A stretch of 64,000 bases of DNA. It comes from Gloeobacter morelensis MG652769 (GTDB lineage: Bacteria; Cyanobacteriota; Cyanobacteriia; Gloeobacterales; Gloeobacteraceae). Positions 27,087-36,961 of this stretch are shown here, piece by piece. Below the pieces are notes generated by a model. That model saw nothing but the letters and a program-made list of their open reading frames with translations, made no database searches and had not been told where the DNA came from. The DNA is taken from positions 4,588,001 through 4,652,000 of the forward strand of contig NZ_CP063845.1 in assembly GCF_021018745.1 (NCBI RefSeq), in the 5' to 3' direction. A program made the translations under genes and the position numbers. The stretch's first letter is position 1. Every line of letters begins with the position of its first letter.

Positions 27087-28211
27087 ATGACCAACCCGCC
27101 GCCCGCCCCCTTGCCCCTCTGGCAGAAGGGACTCGACTTGCTCAAAGAAACCGGTCAGGAGTGGTCGAATGACAAGGTACCGCGTCTGGCGGCAGCCCTT
27201 GCCTACTACACCTTCTTTTCGCTGGCACCGCTGTTGGTGGTGGTAATCGCCGTCGCCGGGTTTTTCTTAGGTCCAGATGCGGTGCGCGGCCAGCTCGACA
27301 ACCAGATTGCCGGTCTGGTGGGCCAGCAGAGTGCGTCGGCTATCCAGGAACTGGTCAAAAGCGCCTACCACCCCACCTCGGGGTTCACCGCCACCGCCAT
27401 CGCCCTCGCTGCCATCCTCTTCGGCGTCTCGGGGCTGTTCGGCGAGCTGCAAGACGCCCTCAACACCATCTGGGGCGTGGCGCCCAAGCCCGACCGCAGT
27501 TGGGTGGAGGTGGTCAAACAGCGCTTCGTCTCCTTTTCGATGGTCTTTGGGATCGCTTTTTTGATGCTGGTGTCGCTGGTCGTCAGCGCCGTCGTCAGCG
27601 CCGTTACCGGTTACTTCGGCGCCCTGCTGCCGATGCCCGGCTTCGTGCCGGGATTGGCGGACGTGCTTGTTTCAGTTGCGATCACGACGCTCCTGTTCGC
27701 GATGATTTACAAAGTGCTCCCGGACGTCAAAATTGCCTGGCAGGACGTCGCCATTGGTGCGGCGATGACGGCGATCCTGTTTGTGCTGGGCAAGTCGCTC
27801 ATCGGGCTTTACCTGGGCCAGAGCAGCTTCGGCTCCAGCTACGGGGCGGCAGGCTCGCTGGTGGTTGTGCTGGTGTGGGTCTACTACACGGTGCAGATTC
27901 TTTTTTTCGGGGCCGAATTTACCAAGGTCTTCGCCAAGAAGTACGGCTCGCAGATCGTGCCTGCCGACAATGCCATGCCCATCGAGCAAAGCGTGCTCGC
28001 CCGCCAGGGCATCGGCCCGAGCCAGTACTCCCAGGCAGTCGCAGCACCCGCCGAGCCGGCGGCCCTGCCTGCTTTGCAGGCGGTCGGTGCGGAGGCGAGG
28101 CTCGACCCAGACGCACAACAGTCCGAAGGCCAACCGGAACCCACCAACCCGCTCAAGCGCGCTGCCGCATTCATAGTGAGCTTCCTCGTGCTCGCAAGGC
28201 TTCGCAAATAG
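27087..28211 (+). CDS. YihY/BrkB-family integral membrane protein
   Basis: This 374-residue protein starts at ATG 27087. It contains the YihY/virulence factor BrkB signature: DKVPRLAAALAYYTFFSLAP near the N-terminus, FTATAIALAAILFGVSGLFG, LQDALNTIWGV, and QSSFGSSYGAAGSLVVVLVW near residue 265. About six membrane helices are predicted, with a hydrophilic Ala/Pro-rich tail of some 80 residues. Members were once taken for RNase BN, but that is not accepted, and the function is unknown (possibly transport). Confidence 0.92.
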   Translation: MTNPPPAPLPLWQKGLDLLKETGQEWSNDKVPRLAAALAYYTFFSLAPLLVVVIAVAGFFLGPDAVRGQLDNQIAGLVGQQSASAIQELVKSAYHPTSGFTATAIALAAILFGVSGLFGELQDALNTIWGVAPKPDRSWVEVVKQRFVSFSMVFGIAFLMLVSLVVSAVVSAVTGYFGALLPMPGFVPGLADVLVSVAITTLLFAMIYKVLPDVKIAWQDVAIGAAMTAILFVLGKSLIGLYLGQSSFGSSYGAAGSLVVVLVWVYYTVQILFFGAEFTKVFAKKYGSQIVPADNAMPIEQSVLARQGIGPSQYSQAVAAPAEPAALPALQAVGAEARLDPDAQQSEGQPEPTNPLKRAAAFIVSFLVLARLRK

Positions 28212-28379
28212 CCTTTGGTCTGCTTCCCAACGGCCAAACCAGTTCTTTGGGCGTGGCAGGATGGCCACCGAGTTGGTATTCGAACCGGGCCTACAAAATT
28301 TCAACTGATATAGCGCGCGGCCAGGCTGCGCAAGCTGGCACCGCAAGGGCGGCGGGTCGCGCGCTTGAAGCCCCCGATG

Positions 28380-29249
28380 TCAAAGAATTTCTCCTGCCAG
28401 TGAAATTTCCGCGTGCAACCGGTCACCGGGTGGCACCATTTGCAGGTGATCGCCGGTGTTCATGGCGTTGCGCGGCGCCATCCAGGGTTCCAGGCAATAA
28501 AAGGGTTTGTCCTTGAGCGTCCAGAACACCAGAAAGGCAAAAACTGGGTCGTAGCGCAGGGCGACCCGGTAGCCGTCGGCGGGGCTGGTGACCGCCGCTT
28601 GCTGGGCGTGTACGTCCGTAAAGAGCCAGTCGATCGACGGGGCGTCAAAAGGAAAACCCGTTTGCAAATTGCCGGGCTTGCCGGTGAGTTGATCGATATA
28701 GCGGCTGGCGGGCAGATCGAACCGGAGCTTCGATTTGTCCGTGCAAACAAAGTAAGGATGAAAACCTGCGTACATCGGCAGCGGGCGCTCGGAGCGGTTG
28801 TCGTACTCCTGGCGAATGGTCAATTCGCCCCCGCGCAACAGGTAAGTAAAGCGTACGGTGAAATCGAACGGGTAGCGCTCGCGCGTGGCCTCGTCGCTCG
28901 CCAGTTCGAGGGTGAGGCCCGCAGCACCCACGGTCGATTCTTCGACCACCTGCCAGGCCATGGTCCGCGCCAGGCCGTGCTGTTTGAGGATGTAGGGTTG
29001 GCCGGCAACGGTGTAGATGTCGTTGGGCAGATTGCCGCAGATGGGAAAGAGAATCGGGTTGCCGCCGCGCACCGAGCGGGCGGGGTCATAGTAAGTTTCC
29101 AGGTCCAGGTAGAGCAGATCTCGACCGGCGAGGGTGAAACCGCTCACCATGCCGCCCCGGCCGGGGGCGACGCGCACGGTCGCATCGGATTCGCTGTCTA
29201 CCAACCGGCACTCGCCGAAGGGTCCCGTCTCACGCTGCACCTGAAACAC
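28380..29249 (-). CDS. Aldose 1-epimerase family protein
   Basis: This 289-residue protein has the beta-sandwich epimerase pattern: NPILFPICGNLPNDIYTVAG, QHGLARTMAWQVVEES, YAGFHPYFVCTDKSKLRFDL (catalytic His region), and YCLEPWMAPRNAMNTGDHLQ (catalytic Glu in LEPW). These proteins interconvert the anomers of hexoses or hexose-6-phosphates. The divergent N-terminus and the 'LEPWMA...N' ending resemble the cyanobacterial/bacterial YihR-like subgroup rather than GalM. The gene is 4 bp downstream of the 2Fe-2S protein gene on the same strand. Confidence 0.9.
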   Translation of the reverse strand: MFQVQRETGPFGECRLVDSESDATVRVAPGRGGMVSGFTLAGRDLLYLDLETYYDPARSVRGGNPILFPICGNLPNDIYTVAGQPYILKQHGLARTMAWQVVEESTVGAAGLTLELASDEATRERYPFDFTVRFTYLLRGGELTIRQEYDNRSERPLPMYAGFHPYFVCTDKSKLRFDLPASRYIDQLTGKPGNLQTGFPFDAPSIDWLFTDVHAQQAAVTSPADGYRVALRYDPVFAFLVFWTLKDKPFYCLEPWMAPRNAMNTGDHLQMVPPGDRLHAEISLAGEIL

Positions 29250-29253
29250 AGAT

Positions 29254-29850
29254 TTACTCCAGTTTGGGAAGCAACTCGCGCAGCAGCAGTTCCGGCGCCT
29301 GCGCAGGATCGACGTCAGTGTGGCGGGTCTTCGAAGGGGTAATCATCAAATTCGGCCCCTGCTTGCAGCGCTTCATGCAACCGGTGGCGCGGATTTCGAC
29401 GCGGTCTTCGAGGCCATAGCGCTCGACCGCTTCTTTGAGGTTGCGAACGAGCTTGCGGGCACCGCGCTTGCAGCAGTCGTCACTCTCGCAGACCAGCACG
29501 CGGGTCTTGGACAACGTCGGGGACACCTTGGGGGGGTAGGCCGGTTCGCGGAGGCTCGGGGGGGCGCTCGGTGGTGAAGCCATGGGTTGGGCGGCGCTCA
29601 CCGTCGCCTTCAGATGCAGCAGCACCGTCGCTTTTAGATACGTCTCGCCGTCGTCGTCGAATTTGAGCTTGCCGCGCACCTGCACCCGCTCGCCCACGGC
29701 GATGGTCTCGGTCACGCGGTAGGCCCATTCTTTTGGAAACTTGACGACAACCTCCCCTTCGGAAGTCGCCAGGGTGCAGCGGTTCACCAGGCCCCGCTTG
29801 CCGGGCAGGTAGGCCGTCACTTCCCCTTCGAGCGTTCGCAGTTCGCCCAT
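29254..29850 (-). CDS. Thioredoxin-like [2Fe-2S] ferredoxin-domain protein
   Basis: The start chosen is ATG 29850, which has AAGGA seven bases upstream; a longer frame to 29877 exists. The protein has 198 residues. The N-terminal 85 residues form an OB-like beta domain (LRTLEGEVTAYLPGKRGLVN, VQVRGKLKFDDDGETYLKAT). After a Pro-rich linker comes a C-terminal thioredoxin-like ferredoxin domain with CESDDCCKRGARK and ATGCMKRCKQGPN, the four-Cys pattern of 2Fe-2S 'shethna-like' and NuoE-type folds. The electron partner is unknown. It is translationally close to the aldose epimerase, but a shared role is not evident. Confidence 0.85.
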   Translation of the reverse strand: MGELRTLEGEVTAYLPGKRGLVNRCTLATSEGEVVVKFPKEWAYRVTETIAVGERVQVRGKLKFDDDGETYLKATVLLHLKATVSAAQPMASPPSAPPSLREPAYPPKVSPTLSKTRVLVCESDDCCKRGARKLVRNLKEAVERYGLEDRVEIRATGCMKRCKQGPNLMITPSKTRHTDVDPAQAPELLLRELLPKLE

Positions 29851-29963
29851 GCGGTATCCTTGCAGCGCTCTTTTCAAGCTAGCACTCCCTCCGGCGGTAC
29901 TGCCTTTGGGATTTGCAGCACGAGTAGAATAATTAGTTGTGAACCAATTTTGAGATTTACCCT

Positions 29964-30527
29964 ATGGTTGCTCTTCGCCACCAATTGCGCCAAGCGTTCG
30001 GACAATTGCAGGATAACGCCGTCGGTCTTGAGCGCAGCATCACCGAGCCCGTCACCGAGGGGCTCAATCATCTGCTCGCCAGCTTTTACACGCTCTATCA
30101 CCAGTACCAGAAACACCACTGGGTCGTCGAAGGCACCGAATTCGGCCAGCTGCACGAAACGTTCGACGATTACGCCGGCGAAGCGCGCGGTTACGCCGAA
30201 GACTTGGGCGAGCGCATCGACGGGCTTGGAGCGGTGCCGGTGAGCCGCCCCGCTAAATTGCAGGAGATGTCCTGCTTCCAGCCAGAGGACGACGGTGTGT
30301 TCGACTGCCGCACGATGCTGGTCAACGACCTGGGTGCCGAACAGTCGATCATCAAGCTGCTGCGCCAGCAAATTGCCGCGGCGGGCAGCCTCGGCGACTA
30401 CGGCACCGAGCACTACCTCAAGGAAGTGCTGCTCAAGACTGAGGAGCGAGCCTTCCACCTGACCCATTACCTGGCCGACGACAGCCTGGTGCTCGACCTC
30501 GACTTGCCCACCAACGGTAGCCGCTAG
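29964..30527 (+). CDS. dps: Dps-family ferritin-like DNA-binding/iron storage protein
   Basis: This 187-residue protein has the Dps four-helix pattern: LASFYTLYHQYQKHHWVVEG, where the H-x(n)-D/E ferroxidase ligands begin, FGQLHETFDDYAGEARGYAE, and DLGERIDGLGAVPVSRPAKL. As in other Dps, the diiron site lies at subunit interfaces. It oxidises Fe(II) with peroxide and protects DNA. The gene is convergent with rca with no spacer, and the stops form part of a 14-bp palindrome. Confidence 0.93.
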   Translation: MVALRHQLRQAFGQLQDNAVGLERSITEPVTEGLNHLLASFYTLYHQYQKHHWVVEGTEFGQLHETFDDYAGEARGYAEDLGERIDGLGAVPVSRPAKLQEMSCFQPEDDGVFDCRTMLVNDLGAEQSIIKLLRQQIAAAGSLGDYGTEHYLKEVLLKTEERAFHLTHYLADDSLVLDLDLPTNGSR

Positions 30528-30534
30528 CTAGCGG
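30521..30534. repeat. 14-bp palindrome formed by two convergent stop codons
   Basis: CCGCTAGCTAGCGG spans the dps stop (TAG, 30525-30527) and the rca stop (30528-30530 on the minus strand). The genes abut with no spacer. Confidence 0.6.
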
Positions 30535-31412
30535 CGCGTATACGCTTCGACCAATCCGCCCTCGATCGCCTGCTGGTCGCTCAAGATCTGCTCACCCCAG
30601 CGCAAGCAGCGATCGAGATCGAGGCGGACCGCCTCGAAGCGGGGGGCGTGGCCGCCGTGGTTGACCAGATTGCGGCTGACGTTCTCCAGGCCCCAGGCTT
30701 TGACCTGGTGGAGCAGCATGTCGTCGTAGGCGCGCGAGCGGATGGCGGCAAAAAAATCGACCGGCTGAGCACCGAAGCGCTGAATCAGCCGCTCCAGGTC
30801 GTAGCGACCGAGGGTGGCGCCGTCCTCGGCAAACAGGTATTCCACGATCTCGGACTTTTCGGCAAAGGTCGGCTCCCACGAGAATTTACTCATCCGCCCG
30901 TCGCGCACCAGCGGTGCGTAGAGTTTCGAAAAGTCGTTGCCTGTGACCACAAACGGGATGCGCGGCAGCGGCGTTGGGTCGTAGCTGCCCGGCAGTTGCA
31001 CGTTGGTCGGATTGTCGGCGATCGCCATCAACGTGGCGTTGACCAGTTGGGTATTGACCGTGTACTGGGTAGTTGCACTCCAGAAACCCGCGCCCGCGTC
31101 GATGTCGTGGATGACGATGGCCGCCACCCGCCCGCGCACCTTCACCAACTCCGCCGCCTCCCGGTAGCGCAGGCGGATAAGCCGCCCCGGTTCCCCCGCG
31201 TCCGGGCTTTCAAGTTCCGAGGAGGAGATGACGATCACGTTCGCCTGCAACTCCTGCAGCACCCGGTCGACCATAAAGGACTTGCCCTCGCCCTTCGGGC
31301 CGTGGATGCCCAATATCAAGGGCGTCTGCACCTTCGGTAGCGCCGCGTAGTTTTTGGCGATGTGCAAAATAATCCGGTCGCGAAAACGATCCGGGATGAA
31401 ATAGCCGGCCAT
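30528..31412 (-). CDS. rca: RuBisCO-activase-like AAA+ protein
   Basis: This 294-residue AAA+ protein has a Walker A (LGIHGPKGEGKSFMVDRVLQ), a Walker B/sensor region (VAAIVIHDIDAGAG), IPFVVTGNDFSKLYAPLVRD and RDGRMSKFSWEP, which closely follow plant and cyanobacterial Rca. These remove inhibitory sugar phosphates from RuBisCO. The protein ends just after the AAA C-terminal helices and carries no RbcS-like (SSUL) domain, unlike many cyanobacterial activases. No RuBisCO genes are in the window. Transcription comes from the ATP synthase side, across a perfect 32-bp palindrome. Confidence 0.88.
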   Translation of the reverse strand: MAGYFIPDRFRDRIILHIAKNYAALPKVQTPLILGIHGPKGEGKSFMVDRVLQELQANVIVISSSELESPDAGEPGRLIRLRYREAAELVKVRGRVAAIVIHDIDAGAGFWSATTQYTVNTQLVNATLMAIADNPTNVQLPGSYDPTPLPRIPFVVTGNDFSKLYAPLVRDGRMSKFSWEPTFAEKSEIVEYLFAEDGATLGRYDLERLIQRFGAQPVDFFAAIRSRAYDDMLLHQVKAWGLENVSRNLVNHGGHAPRFEAVRLDLDRCLRWGEQILSDQQAIEGGLVEAYTRR

Positions 31413-31463
31413 GGCCCTGCCCCCGCAAATGCCTTCCCCGCATTATAGGCGGTAGCGAAGGAT

Positions 31464-31495
31464 GCACTTGTCAGGGTGCGCACCCTGACAAGTGC
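31464..31495 (-). terminator. Perfect 32-bp palindrome after atpC, possible terminator
   Basis: Arms GCACTTGTCAGGGTGC (31464-31479) and GCACCCTGACAAGTGC (31480-31495) are exact reverse complements with no spacer. The structure begins on the last base of the atpC stop codon. There is no T tract on either strand, so it may be an attenuator, RNA-stability element or protein site rather than a classical terminator. Confidence 0.55.
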
Positions 31496-31893
31496 TAAAG
31501 CGCTCCCGCAGCGCGCAGACGGGCGTTGGCACGCTCCAGGGCGGTCTGGGCCTGCAACAGGTCGGTTTTGTTCTGGCTGGTGGCAAGGGTCTGCTCGGCG
31601 CGGGCAAGGGCAGCGCGGGCGCGATTCACATCGATGCCGCTGCCGAGTTCGGCAGCCATCGCCACGACACTCACTTCGTTGTTGTCGACTTCGGCCACCC
31701 CCGTGAGCACGGCGATCGGGATGAATGTGCCCTGCTTGCGCACCCGCATCACACCATTGCCGAGGCCGGTGATCAGCGGGGCATGGTTGGTGAGGATACC
31801 TAGCTGGCCGCTGACGCTGGGCAGCACCACCTCATCGACCTGGTCGTCGAAGACGACTTTGTTGGGAGCGACAATCTTGATCTTCAAAACCAT
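31495..31893 (-). CDS. atpC: F1Fo ATP synthase subunit epsilon
   Basis: This 132-residue protein reads MVLKIKIVAPNKVVFDDQVD, VVLPSVSGQLGILTNHAPLI, GVMRVRKQGTFIPIAVLTGV, then a C-terminal helical hairpin with DVNRARAALARAEQTLATSQ. This is the standard epsilon subunit (N-terminal beta sandwich plus two helices) that regulates rotation and ATP hydrolysis. In most cyanobacteria it directly follows atpD. Here a pyruvate dehydrogenase E2 gene intervenes, and atpC starts 46 bp after it. Confidence 0.96.
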   Translation of the reverse strand: MVLKIKIVAPNKVVFDDQVDEVVLPSVSGQLGILTNHAPLITGLGNGVMRVRKQGTFIPIAVLTGVAEVDNNEVSVVAMAAELGSGIDVNRARAALARAEQTLATSQNKTDLLQAQTALERANARLRAAGAL

Positions 31894-31939
31894 GGCAACT
31901 CTCTCCTCGCAAAACGGCGTCCGGACAATCGATCATCCC

Positions 31940-33178
31940 TCAAAGCGTCAACTGCTGCGGCGATTGCTCGATGAGCAGGGCCAGATCCTGCAGGAAGCGC
32001 GCCCCGTCGGTGCCGTAGAAGACCCGGTGGTCGCCGCTCAAGTTGACTTGCATCTGTTTTTGAATGGCGATGTGACCCGCTTCGGTGACCACTACGGTCG
32101 GTTTGGCGGCGCCGATGGCCAGAATGGCGCTGGTGCCGGGGGGCACGATGGCGTCGAAGCGGTCCACCCCGAACATGCCCAGATTCGACAGCGTGAAGTT
32201 GCCGCTCGTGTACTCCTCCGGCTGCAGCTTTTTGAGGCGGGCGCGCTCCACCAGATCTTTCCACTCGCGCGCCAGGGTATACAGATCTTTGCTGTCGGCG
32301 GCGCGCAGGACCGGGGTGATCAGCCCCCCCTCCTCCATGGCCACCGCCACCGCGACATTGACCGCCGAATGGTAGCGGATGCCGGATTCGCTGTAGGCGG
32401 CAAACAGCAGCGGGTGCTTGGCGAGGGTAATGGCCACGGCCTTCACCAGCATCGTGGTCACCGTCACACCCTTCGATTTGACCGATTTGTGCAGTTCGTC
32501 AAACCCATCGGTGGTAATCGTGTAGCCGACCCGAAAGGCCGGGATGGCCAGGGCCGCTTCCATGTTGCGGTTGACCGCCTGCTGCAGGGCACTGAAGGCC
32601 ACCGGCTGACCGCTCGCGGCCGGGGCGGGCGCCGGTTTGGCAGCGGCGGCGGCTGGAGCCGGGGTCGGCGCTTTGGCGCTCGCCGCAGCGCGCTCGACGT
32701 CTTCGCCCACAATGCGGCCGCCGGGACCGCTACCTGTGATGCTTGCCAGATCCACCCCCAGTTGTTCAGCGAGGCGGCGGGCATTGGGAGAAGCGACGAT
32801 CCGGCCGCCGTTGCTGCCGGAGGAGGCTGGAGTTGGGGCGGCCGCCACCGGGGCGGGAGCACTCGGCGCCTGTGCCGCCGCAGGTGGTGCGGCGGCAGTG
32901 CTGCTGGGGGCGCGTTTTTTCGCCTCTGCCACCTCCGCCTCGGTCTCGGCAATCAGGGCGATGACCGAGCCTACCGGGGCGCTGCCGCCGTCGCTTACCA
33001 GGATGTTCGCGAGGATGCCCTCGTCAAAAGACTCGACATCCATGTCCGCCTTGTCGGACTCGACGACCAGCAGGATGTCGCTGCGGCTGACCGCATCTCC
33101 CTCCTGCTTCTTCCAGGTGACGATCTTGCCCTCGGTCATCGTCGAGGACAGGGCGGGCATCGTGACTTCGCGTATCAT
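31940..33178 (-). CDS. Pyruvate dehydrogenase E2, dihydrolipoamide acetyltransferase
   Basis: This 412-residue protein has one lipoyl domain (TMPALSSTMTEGKIVTWKKQ with lipoyl-Lys in VVESDKADMDVESFD), an Ala/Pro linker, a peripheral subunit-binding domain (ASPNARRLAEQLGVDLASIT, GSGPGGRIVGEDVE), a second linker, and the acyltransferase core ending SGDHRVFYGTDGARFLQDLA with the catalytic DHR. It transfers acetyl from E1 to CoA. The single lipoyl domain and the short core are typical of cyanobacterial E2 (pdhC/odhB). It lies between atpD and atpC. Confidence 0.95.
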   Translation of the reverse strand: MIREVTMPALSSTMTEGKIVTWKKQEGDAVSRSDILLVVESDKADMDVESFDEGILANILVSDGGSAPVGSVIALIAETEAEVAEAKKRAPSSTAAAPPAAAQAPSAPAPVAAAPTPASSGSNGGRIVASPNARRLAEQLGVDLASITGSGPGGRIVGEDVERAAASAKAPTPAPAAAAAKPAPAPAASGQPVAFSALQQAVNRNMEAALAIPAFRVGYTITTDGFDELHKSVKSKGVTVTTMLVKAVAITLAKHPLLFAAYSESGIRYHSAVNVAVAVAMEEGGLITPVLRAADSKDLYTLAREWKDLVERARLKKLQPEEYTSGNFTLSNLGMFGVDRFDAIVPPGTSAILAIGAAKPTVVVTEAGHIAIQKQMQVNLSGDHRVFYGTDGARFLQDLALLIEQSPQQLTL

Positions 33179-33224
33179 CGGCGTCTGCGTAACAAATCAC
33201 AACAGATACTATCATCTCCGCTCT

Positions 33225-33262
33225 CAAAAAACCGCCACCCCCGGCAGTGCGGCGGCGGCGGT
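33225..33262 (-). terminator. Intrinsic terminator of atpD
   Basis: On the minus strand ACCGCC and GGCGGT close a GC-rich hairpin, followed by TTTTTTG. It lies 20 bp after the atpD stop, so the E2-atpC unit downstream probably has its own promoter. Confidence 0.75.
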
Positions 33263-33281
33263 TCGGGTGAGCCAGAAGTCT

Positions 33282-34727
<1,446 letters not shown>

Positions 34728-34845
34728 TCAAGATACCTTCGCTCGCAATGTAGCACAATCTGTAACAATTCCCGCGCCCGCTTTGGCCTGGGGCAAGCTG
34801 GAGGCGACCCTTGGCGTGGGTCGTACTTTTTAAGGAGTCGATGGA

Positions 34846-35409
34846 ATGTCTCTGGGCAAATACCTGATCGTTTCGGCCGCCTGCGCGTCGCTCTTTGGCG
34901 CCGGTGCCGCCGCTGCCATTCAATTTAGTTCGGGCGAGACAGCCTTCAATGGACCCCTGCGGCTTTTGCGCTCCGCAGTCAGCCAGGTGACGATCGAAGA
35001 CTATCCGGCGTACTACCAGTTCGCAGTCGAAGCACCCGGCAGCCTCGACGAACCGCTTGCCCGCCTCGATATCGGCTTACCCACCGAGTACGGTCCTTTC
35101 GGGCTCAATCTGCCCAATCCGTCCCAGGTGCGCGCCTTCATTCCGACCCAGCCCTACGTCCAGGCACCCCAGTATCCCGCCCGGGACCTGCCGGTCAGCG
35201 CCAGGGTGAGTGAGCAGGTGATCAGCGTCCTCTTCGACCCGCCGGTCGGGCCCGGCAACGTCGTCACCGTCGAGTGGGGTCCGGTGCGCAATCCGCGCAT
35301 GGACGGCAACTATTTGTTCGAGGTCAATGCCTTTCCCCCGGGGGCGATGGCGCGCTCGATGTACGTGGGTACCGGGCGGATCGTCATCCGCCGGGGCGGA
35401 CGCGGATAG
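34846..35409 (+). CDS. Secreted DUF2808 protein
   Basis: This 187-residue protein starts at ATG 34846 with AAGGAG eight bases upstream. A signal peptide (SLGKYLIVSAACASLFGAGA) precedes sequence typical of the cyanobacterial DUF2808 family: YYQFAVEAPGSLDEPLARLD, FGLNLPNPSQVRAFIPTQPY, ISVLFDPPVGPGNVVTVEWG and MDGNYLFEVNAFPPG. Members are periplasmic, with no known activity. It is followed by a hairpin terminator at 35547. Confidence 0.88.
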   Translation: MSLGKYLIVSAACASLFGAGAAAAIQFSSGETAFNGPLRLLRSAVSQVTIEDYPAYYQFAVEAPGSLDEPLARLDIGLPTEYGPFGLNLPNPSQVRAFIPTQPYVQAPQYPARDLPVSARVSEQVISVLFDPPVGPGNVVTVEWGPVRNPRMDGNYLFEVNAFPPGAMARSMYVGTGRIVIRRGGRG

Positions 35410-35546
35410 TGGTTTTGAGCCGCTTTGCCGCCCTGCGCCCGGCCGGTTCGGTATCTGCCGCAATGGACCGAAATACCGATGCCACTTCCACCCAGATCCA
35501 ATTGGAGGCGCTACAATCAGGAAGATTCGAGAGGGTCATGAATTTT

Positions 35547-35577
35547 TAGTCAAATCCTGTGGATTTTGACTATTTTT
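35547..35577 (+). terminator. Hairpin plus T tract after the DUF2808 gene
   Basis: TAGTCAAATCC, loop TGT, then GGATTTTGACTA (one bulged T), followed by TTTTT. It lies 137 bp after the DUF2808 stop. Confidence 0.7.
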
Positions 35578-35752
35578 GATAGCGTGTGAGCGTGTCAGGC
35601 AGTTGCTTCGCTCCCACCTTTTAAACAGGACTACCCTGAAGGGGACCGATCAACCTTGCATCCGGTGCGTGCGACGATCTTTTCTTCCAGACGAAAGAGT
35701 ATAAAGGACACGGTTTGTCTGTTCTGGATCCGCTATCTACGAGGAGTGCAGC
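35578..35752 (+). promoter_or_regulatory. Upstream region of rpoD
   Basis: This noncoding leader contains GAGTATAAAG (35697-35706), which carries a TATAAA that could serve as a -10. GAGGAG at 35740-35745 is an SD-like sequence seven bases before ATG 35753. No clear -35 or other structure was identified in the 343-bp gap from 35410. Confidence 0.4.
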
Positions 35753-36955
<1,203 letters not shown>

Positions 36956-36961
36956 GAGTCC

